A DNA stretch of 20,417 nucleotides from CAZAMT01 sp964486145. GTDB lineage: Bacteria > Bacteroidota > Bacteroidia > Bacteroidales > JAAAOM01. Where the stretch lies: positions 1-20,417 of the forward strand of contig CAZAMT010000041.1 in NCBI GenBank assembly GCA_964486145.1, read 5' to 3'. Both the position numbers and the translations under genes were made by a program. Of this stretch, positions 14,905 to 20,417 are shown in pieces. Numbering within the stretch: the stretch's first letter is position 1; every line of letters starts with the position of its first letter. The notes beneath the pieces were generated by a model, which saw nothing but the letters and a program-made list of their open reading frames with translations, was not told the origin of the DNA and ran no database searches.

Positions 14905-17328
14905 TTAAAAGAAGGAGTTCATATTGATTTTATCAAGAATTGATTTCTTTTTTTTTCGGTCATCATAACCGTATCCGTATCCGTATCCATATCCATAACC
15001 TTTGCCGTAACCCGTGGCACTTTGTGAAATGTTTATGTCATTTATCACAACATTAACATTCTTAATTTCCCGCTTGGCCATGTCATCAATAACATGCTTA
15101 AACATTTTTGTTTTTGTGTAGTTGTGCCTTACAATGTAGATAACCGCGTCACTGTATCTGGTGAGTAAGAGTGCATCGGTTACCCTGCCCAGCGGAGGGG
15201 TGTCTACAAATATATAATCGTACCGTGTTTTAAGAGTATCAAACAAAACCTGTGTTTGATTACATGCAATAAGTTCAGTTGGATTGGGCGGCACCGGACC
15301 TGCAGGAATAATGTCGAGATTTTCCGTTTGAGACGGAACTACAATTTCATCGAATGTGCAATTACCGCTCAAATAAACACTTAATCCCACGGGATTCTCA
15401 TCTATGCGGCTGTACTGCTGAATTTTTGGTTTTCGCAAATCAAAACTTAGCAAAGCAGTTTTTTTACCATACAAAGCAAAGCAAGCTGCCATGTTCAGAG
15501 TGGAAAATGTTTTGCCTTCACCAATGGTGGTTGAAGTAACCAAAATAACCGGTGATTGATTGTTGCAAGGTACGAACTGAAAATTTGTGCGTATGGAGCG
15601 AAATGATTCTGCAATCAGTGATCCGGAATGCTTTTCAAATATGTAATTATCGTTATACTTGCTGTGTATCACATGACCAAGAAGTGGATACGAGGTATTG
15701 TTTTCCACATCTTCATTTTCTGTGATCCGATCATTAAAAAACATCATTAGCGAAATACAGCCGGCAGGTATAAGAAGACCAAGCAACAATGCAACGGAGT
15801 AGTTTTTTCTCTTTTGGGGTGAAACGAGCGTGTACTGGTCCGTACGTGCGTGATCCAAAACCTCATGTACAGGCAAATTTGATGCTTTTGCTATTTGTAC
15901 TTCAGAACGTTTAGTGAGAAGATATGTGTACAAGGCATCGTTCACATTAAACTTTCGCTCAATTCCAACCAGCGCCCGCTGGGTAACCGGCAACTGATTC
16001 ATTTCCTGATTGAGTTCATTTAATCTGTCTTCTACTGCCTTTAATGTAATTTCTCTTGATTTTTCAAGGTTATTAATGCTCTCAATGATGGTTGATTTGA
16101 GGGTTTTAATATCATCATTGGTAGACGATAAATACGGGTTATTTCTGATAGTAATTTGCTTTAACTCGGCTTTTTCTGCAAACAACTCATTTAGCTGAAT
16201 AATCATCCTGTTGAGCATGGGATCATCAATATTCATTGAGGTAGGGGCTACCAGTTCTTCTAGATTGTCTTCCTCCTGTAAATATTTCTTTAGATAATCA
16301 TAATATTTTGCTGTAACATTCAGTTCTGCTTTTTTATTTTGCAGTTCATCGAGTTTGGTTATAACATTTTGTGCTTTATAATCGATGTTCATCACCTGAT
16401 TGGATGCACGAAAATTTTGAAGTTGTTCTTCTGAAAAATAAAGTGAATCAGAAATTTCCTGTAACTGGCTATCAATAAAATTGATAGTGTTAACAGCGAT
16501 TTGATTTTTTCTTTCCACTCCTTTTTTCAGGTATTCTTCCGTAAGCTGGTTTAGGAATTTTACTGCTTTCGGAACATTGGTATCATGAATGCTCACCTGT
16601 ACTATGGATGATGACGCGATTTCAGAAATATGGAAATGCTGATATTTTGCAATCAGACTTTTTTTTGTATTAAATCGGAATGAATAATTTCCGGAACCGA
16701 TATTTTCGTTCAGATTTTTTGGCATTGAAATATGAAATTTGAAATGTTCGTTTTCAATATTTTGCCCGGACATGAATTCTGTATTAATATCGACAACCGG
16801 CAAATACGCAATTACTTCGTTATTTAAGTAGCTGTATACCGGAATATTTTCACCGGAAGCAGAAAGAATATAAACACTGTCATTTTTTTGAGAAAGCGAA
16901 TACATCAGGTTAACTAATTGAGGATGGTAAACGTCATATTCAATGCGAAAAGCCTGCGAAGGGTAAATTTCATGTTGCTGAAAACGTGCATTTCTGTAAT
17001 ATGATATTTCAAAATCAAGTTGATCAATGGTCCGTTCAACCAGTTGGTACGATTTTAGAATACCAATTTCATTTTTAACCTGAAAATTTCCTAGTTTATT
17101 CAATGCATCAAGGCCAATGATGGCATCCGGATCGGTGGATTGATCATCCTGGATCAAAAGGGTGGTTTTTATACTGTAAACAGGTACGGAAAATTTATTG
17201 ATAATAAAAGTACCGGCCAGGGCTATCAGCAGAGAAAAAAGGAAAAATGGCCAGTACCGTATGGCCTTGACAGCCATAGTTTTAATATCTAATTGTTTTT
17301 CTGATATTTGATTATTATCAAATTCCAT
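14905..17328 (-). CDS. wzc: Wzc-type polysaccharide co-polymerase / tyrosine autokinase
   Basis: This 807-residue inner-membrane protein controls capsule or exopolysaccharide chain length and export together with Wza. TM1 is at ~26-43 and TM2 at ~512-532, with a Wzz domain and long periplasmic coiled coils (~280-455) between them. The cytoplasmic BY-kinase has the oligomerisation motif ESFRSIR (E574, R577, R580), Walker A TSTTIGEGKT (598-607), Walker A' LLSFDLRKP (626-634) and Walker B YIFVDTPP (705-712). The C-terminal tail has seven tyrosines within residues 774-788, alternating with glycine: the autophosphorylation cluster. ATG 17328 is preferred over a TTG at 17340. It lies 18 bases after the wza stop. 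No Wzb-type phosphatase is in the window. Confidence 0.95.
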   Translation of the reverse strand: MEFDNNQISEKQLDIKTMAVKAIRYWPFFLFSLLIALAGTFIINKFSVPVYSIKTTLLIQDDQSTDPDAIIGLDALNKLGNFQVKNEIGILKSYQLVERTIDQLDFEISYYRNARFQQHEIYPSQAFRIEYDVYHPQLVNLMYSLSQKNDSVYILSASGENIPVYSYLNNEVIAYLPVVDINTEFMSGQNIENEHFKFHISMPKNLNENIGSGNYSFRFNTKKSLIAKYQHFHISEIASSSIVQVSIHDTNVPKAVKFLNQLTEEYLKKGVERKNQIAVNTINFIDSQLQEISDSLYFSEEQLQNFRASNQVMNIDYKAQNVITKLDELQNKKAELNVTAKYYDYLKKYLQEEDNLEELVAPTSMNIDDPMLNRMIIQLNELFAEKAELKQITIRNNPYLSSTNDDIKTLKSTIIESINNLEKSREITLKAVEDRLNELNQEMNQLPVTQRALVGIERKFNVNDALYTYLLTKRSEVQIAKASNLPVHEVLDHARTDQYTLVSPQKRKNYSVALLLGLLIPAGCISLMMFFNDRITENEDVENNTSYPLLGHVIHSKYNDNYIFEKHSGSLIAESFRSIRTNFQFVPCNNQSPVILVTSTTIGEGKTFSTLNMAACFALYGKKTALLSFDLRKPKIQQYSRIDENPVGLSVYLSGNCTFDEIVVPSQTENLDIIPAGPVPPNPTELIACNQTQVLFDTLKTRYDYIFVDTPPLGRVTDALLLTRYSDAVIYIVRHNYTKTKMFKHVIDDMAKREIKNVNVVINDINISQSATGYGKGYGYGYGYGYGYDDRKKKKSILDKINMNSFF
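14965..15000 (-). repeat. Hexanucleotide tandem repeat encoding Gly-Tyr units in Wzc
   Basis: Six consecutive 6-base units, variants of ataacc/gtatcc on the plus strand, encode alternating Gly and Tyr in the Wzc tail. Units are identical or differ by one or two bases. Gain or loss of a unit keeps the frame and changes the number of phospho-acceptor tyrosines by one. A run of nine T (14948-14956; A on the coding strand) lies directly downstream within the gene. Confidence 0.75.
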
Positions 17329-17346
17329 TGAACAAAGCAATTGTTT

Positions 17347-18132
17347 TTAATCCAACGTGTTGATAAGTGCATAAACGGAAAGTCCTGCCGTTATCACCGA
17401 AAAAATCATGGTATACGGGAATTTTGAAAAAGCAAAGTTTTTTGCAGTTCTTGGTTCAACATAAATGATGTCATTTGGCATCAAATAGTAATATTCTGAC
17501 TGTAAAATGCCGTTGTCGGTTAGATCCAGGTAATTGATCTGTGATCCGTTCAGAGTCTGACGAACCAGCGTTACCTTTTCAACATCCCCGAATTCTGTAA
17601 TTCCGCCGGCAAGCCCCAATGCCTGCATGATGTTTAATTCTTCCCTGTTGACAGTATAATCTCCCGGACTGCCGACCTCGCCAAGTACAGCAACCTGAAA
17701 ATTCATGAGTTTGACAATAACAGTGGTTTCTTTGAAATACTCATTCAAGGTGTTTTGTACAACATCCCGCACCTCCTCGATAGTTAATCCCTTGACATAC
17801 ATTTTATCAATGAAGGAGAAACTAAGATATCCTTCGGGGTCAACTTTGTATGAATTCAGGTACAGATAGGTAGTACTCATGTGTTGTGGAAAGTCTGTTT
17901 GAAAAAATTTACTTGTCTTGGGATCGACACTGTAAACTTTAATGTAAAGATGATCCCCTGTTTTAACCCTGTATGAGGATGACCGCGGATTGGTGATTTC
18001 ACTGGAAACATCTTCAATGGATTTTTCCTGCAACAAACGTACTTTTTTGTAATTAACGCATGATGATATCACTGATAAAATCAGGATCAACTGCAAGGCC
18101 AACTTGATTTTCTTTGTAATTTTTGCTTTCAT
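17347..18132 (-). CDS. wza: Wza-type polysaccharide export lipoprotein with C-terminal helix
   Basis: This 261-residue outer-membrane-associated export protein has a signal sequence ending in VISSC, with lipidation expected at C25. The polysaccharide export (Poly_export) domain starts around SYRVKTGDHLYIKVYS (53-68). One SLBB-like domain follows (VAVLGEVGSPGDYTV, ~147-161, to ~200). The final ~25 residues (YTMIFSVITAGLSVYALI) form a hydrophobic helix, which in Wza octamers crosses the outer membrane. It is shorter than E. coli Wza (379 aa), with fewer SLBB domains, which is usual in Bacteroidota. It lies 37 bases after the SPOR gene and 18 before wzc, all in one direction. Confidence 0.92.
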   Translation of the reverse strand: MKAKITKKIKLALQLILILSVISSCVNYKKVRLLQEKSIEDVSSEITNPRSSSYRVKTGDHLYIKVYSVDPKTSKFFQTDFPQHMSTTYLYLNSYKVDPEGYLSFSFIDKMYVKGLTIEEVRDVVQNTLNEYFKETTVIVKLMNFQVAVLGEVGSPGDYTVNREELNIMQALGLAGGITEFGDVEKVTLVRQTLNGSQINYLDLTDNGILQSEYYYLMPNDIIYVEPRTAKNFAFSKFPYTMIFSVITAGLSVYALINTLD

Positions 18133-18169
18133 AATTAATCAGAATTACATTAAATATTTACCCTTAATT

Positions 18170-20143
18170 TTATTTTGTCATTTTTATGGCTTTTCGAATG
18201 TCAATTTTTTCACCGTTTTTGTATGCCACAGCAAATGCTCCGTTTAAATTGAGCAAGTTTTTCAGTCTTCGTGCATCGCTATAAGAGGATCCGGCAACAA
18301 TCTGGTATTTATGCCATCCTTCTTCGCGAATTTCCCTGACTTCATTGTTTCCTTTTTTTAATCTTTCTATTTGCTTATCGGTCAAAGGCGTTTTACTTGC
18401 AGCAATTTGAACAACAAATATCAATTGACCGTTTAAAGTGCTTTTACCACTGAGAACCTTACCCAGATCTAATTTTTCATCTCCTTTATATGCCGCGATA
18501 AATGCACCTTTTACATTTGTATTTTTCAATGTTTGTTTGGCATTGCTGTAGTCTGATGTGTGACCAATCTGGTATTTATACCAACCTTCTTCCCTTCGCA
18601 TATGGATGTCTTTCCTGCCTTTGTAGATACGGTGTAACTGATTCTTATCCATTGAAGATTTGCTTGCAGCAATTTGCACGACAAATTCAATTTGGTCACT
18701 GGAAACTGCCTTTTCGGTTGGTTTGGGAGTAGCTTCAATCTTTGTATCTTCAAGTATCTCCGGCTTCGTCTCTGCTGCATCTTGCTGATAATCTTTCAGT
18801 CGCTTGGATCCCCTGTAAGCCACCACAAAAGCATCATTTACTCCCAGGGATTTTCGGTAATCATCGGCTTCTTCAAATGTATCGAAGTCACCAATAGAAT
18901 ATTTATACCAGCCTTCTTCGTTGATGCGTTCAACTTCCCGGTCTCCGTAATATAATTTTTTTAATACATTTTGAGCGATTGGAGCTCTGTCAGCTGCTAG
19001 TTGCACTTTATAGATAATGACTGAATTTGGATCAGGCACCACCGTTTCCTCAACCTTTCCAATTTCTAACTGTGATTTTTCCTGTGCCGGTATTTCTTCT
19101 GTTTGCTGAATGGGCGCTTCTACAGGTTCGGTTTTTTGAGTTTCCTCCAAAGGTTCCTGGAATTCGGTAACTACTTCTGCTTCTTGTTCCTCGTCAATGC
19201 TGCTTTCCGGCAATTCCATGGATTGGTACTGCTCCATGGAATTGCGTAAGGATTCTGTATCAAAACTCGTAAACAAATTCCTGGGATAAAATTGAGCAGT
19301 AGAATCACCGGATGTTTCGCTTCGTTCGATGTTATCAAGTATCATATCTAATTGCTGCTGATCAATGCTTAGATCTCCTTGATCCGGTGGTATTTGTTCA
19401 CCTGTTTGTTCGATTTGTTGTTCAGGTGAAGAAACAACTGGTTCGGCTGTTTCTTCATTCATCTCATACGTAACTTCCGTTGTTGTTTCCGGGGCAATAA
19501 CTTCTTCCGCTGGTGGTTCGTCCGGATATGTTACAACGCCGGAAGGACCGTACTTGTATGTTTCATAAGCCGTGATTAGCTTCTCAAGTGCCATAAGTTC
19601 AAGTTCGTAGGCTTCATTTTGTTTCAATATGGCATCTTTGTCATCTTTCATTTTTGATGCATCACGGCGGGTTTCTTCAGCCCTGAAAAAGTATTCCTCC
19701 GCAGTTTCTTCAATTAATTTGGCATTGGTATAATCATCCTGTTCACCATCAAAATCTTTCCAGAATTTTTCAATGGATTCTGCGTATATTTCTTTCTGAA
19801 TGCTGATGGATTCTTCGAATAATTTGGCCGCCTTTTCCTCGTTTTTTAAGGCATCTTTTTCCAGATTTTCCGCTTCTTTCTGAAGTTTTTTACTGATATC
19901 AAATTCTTCATCCTGCTTAAGCACACTTGCTTCCAGGTATAATTCATTGGATTTAAGCTGAAGTTCTTCAGCTTCGGTTTTCAATTTTTCAGCTTTTTCC
20001 AGTTTTTTTAATTCACTATCTGATAATTCAGCAATTTGTGCCCGCGACAGGGAAGGTAAAAGACTAAATATCAGTGAAATAAACAGGAATAAGACAAGAT
20101 GTAAATTGAATTTAATTCTCTTATTTTTAAGGGTTTTTTTCAT
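18170..20143 (-). CDS. Secreted coiled-coil protein with three tandem SPOR-like domains
   Basis: This is a 657-residue protein I cannot assign to a named orthologue. Residues 1-35 are a signal peptide or membrane anchor (hydrophobic 14-32, then SLSRAQ). Residues ~39-195 are a charged Lys/Glu/Ala coiled coil. Residues ~205-370 are acidic and rich in Pro, Glu and Gln, probably disordered. Three repeats follow at 376-449, 485-560 and 574-649. Each starts with VQ(L/I)AA(S/D), has a central EEGW(Y/H)KY(Q/S)I and ends with AF(V/I/A)(V/A)AY. This pattern is SPOR-like, and SPOR domains bind peptidoglycan stripped of stem peptides. It is the first gene of the operon with wza and wzc, so a role in organising or anchoring the polysaccharide exporter at the cell wall is inferred. 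The fold assignment is by pattern only. Confidence 0.8.
   Translation of the reverse strand: MKKTLKNKRIKFNLHLVLFLFISLIFSLLPSLSRAQIAELSDSELKKLEKAEKLKTEAEELQLKSNELYLEASVLKQDEEFDISKKLQKEAENLEKDALKNEEKAAKLFEESISIQKEIYAESIEKFWKDFDGEQDDYTNAKLIEETAEEYFFRAEETRRDASKMKDDKDAILKQNEAYELELMALEKLITAYETYKYGPSGVVTYPDEPPAEEVIAPETTTEVTYEMNEETAEPVVSSPEQQIEQTGEQIPPDQGDLSIDQQQLDMILDNIERSETSGDSTAQFYPRNLFTSFDTESLRNSMEQYQSMELPESSIDEEQEAEVVTEFQEPLEETQKTEPVEAPIQQTEEIPAQEKSQLEIGKVEETVVPDPNSVIIYKVQLAADRAPIAQNVLKKLYYGDREVERINEEGWYKYSIGDFDTFEEADDYRKSLGVNDAFVVAYRGSKRLKDYQQDAAETKPEILEDTKIEATPKPTEKAVSSDQIEFVVQIAASKSSMDKNQLHRIYKGRKDIHMRREEGWYKYQIGHTSDYSNAKQTLKNTNVKGAFIAAYKGDEKLDLGKVLSGKSTLNGQLIFVVQIAASKTPLTDKQIERLKKGNNEVREIREEGWHKYQIVAGSSYSDARRLKNLLNLNGAFAVAYKNGEKIDIRKAIKMTK
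18197..19018 (-). repeat. Three tandem SPOR-like coding repeats
   Basis: The units lie at about 18797-19018, 18464-18691 and 18197-18424, each 74-76 codons. The two downstream units are also alike in DNA (for example gcagcaatttg followed by a similar stretch near 18400 and 18668), while the first has diverged more. This fits a recent internal duplication of one unit. Confidence 0.65.
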
Positions 20144-20417
20144 TAAAATTAAAGTACAACTTTAATTTATTATTTATACAGAATTATAAATCAACTAAAT
20201 CATAATAAAAGATTTAAAAATATTTTGTTTTACTTTTAAATCTAACCAAAGGTTGTTGATATTGATCATTAAATTTTGATGATTTGGATCACTTTTTTTA
20301 ACTTGTTTTTATAAATAAAAAAGTCAATACCATTGTTAGCCTTATTAATTCATGAATCCCGAAGGGCTTTGTGAAAATAAGGCAGGTTAGATATAAAGCC
20401 ATGAAACAGACCTCCGA
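20144..20417. promoter_or_regulatory. A+T-rich upstream region of the SPOR-wza-wzc operon
   Basis: This 274-base region has no gene and must contain the operon promoter. No TAnnTTTG box was found on the minus strand. It contains a 10-bp inverted repeat agatttaaaa (20210-20219) and ttttaaatct (20234-20243) with a 14-base spacer. Further out, gccttatt (20339-20346) and aataaggc (20376-20383) form an 8-bp stem whose loop holds a perfect 10-base palindrome attcatgaat (20348-20357). The first may be an operator; the second may belong to the repeat at the window edge. Confidence 0.45.
20401..20417 (+). repeat. Right copy of the inverted edge repeat (cut by the window end)
   Basis: The last 17 bases (atgaaacagacctccga) are the exact reverse complement of 124-140. 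The match stops at 20401 on the inner side and runs off the window on the outer side, so the true length is unknown. Confidence 0.6.

Noticed and set aside
14965..15000. CRISPR-like or satellite array
   Set aside because: The repeat is a coding hexamer in phase with Gly-Tyr codons, with no spacers.
17329..17340. TTG start adding 4 residues to Wzc
   Set aside because: An in-frame ATG at 17328 is 18 bases from the wza stop and is the simpler choice.

Overview
This is a chromosomal window from a member of the Bacteroidota, probably Bacteroidales or Marinilabiliales-like. It has moderate to low G+C. The clade is suggested by the protein families: a DUF2723/GT117 membrane protein, a DUF4369-type thioredoxin lipoprotein-like protein, a NptA-PhoU fusion, a short Wza with a C-terminal membrane helix, and a HELRH/propeller/barrel envelope protein. 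It is also suggested by Bacteroidota-type promoter -7 boxes (TAnnTTTG). I see no tRNA, rRNA, CRISPR array, transposase, phage gene or recognised defence system. Eleven protein genes are supported. Four of them (DUF2723, NptA, PfkB, Wzc) start downstream of the longest open frame.

Layout. From the left edge: a hairpin-rich repeat-like stretch (1-152); a large outer-membrane metallopeptidase-like protein on the minus strand (153-3014); and a 568-base divergent intergenic region with small hairpins. A GT-C/TPR membrane protein on the plus strand (3583-6801) then converges, 6 bases apart, on a minus-strand polyprenyl diphosphate synthase (6808-7782). Next on the plus strand are a Na+/phosphate symporter with a PhoU tail (7956-9656), a periplasmic thioredoxin-fold protein (9918-11420), and carA, which overlaps the latter by 23 bases. 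Everything to the right is on the minus strand: a U32 tRNA-hydroxylation-type protein overlapped by a PfkB sugar kinase, a hairpin cluster, and then the three-gene export operon SPOR protein - wza - wzc.

How the genes work together. Most are housekeeping or envelope genes: isoprenoid synthesis, pyrimidine/arginine precursor synthesis, tRNA modification and phosphate uptake. The most coherent system is the operon at the right end. It encodes a secreted coiled-coil protein with three tandem SPOR-like domains, an outer-membrane polysaccharide-export lipoprotein and an inner-membrane tyrosine autokinase/co-polymerase. The inferred role is exopolysaccharide or capsule export with a dedicated peptidoglycan-binding partner. 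No glycosyltransferase cluster, flippase or polymerase lies in the window, so the glycan genes must be elsewhere or beyond the right edge. The left half has a second envelope theme: a probable surface protease/barrel protein, and a DUF2723 protein related to TMEM260, a protein O-mannosyltransferase.

The same 17-base sequence occurs inverted near the left edge and at the extreme right edge. This suggests that one dispersed repeat brackets, or breaks, the assembled region.
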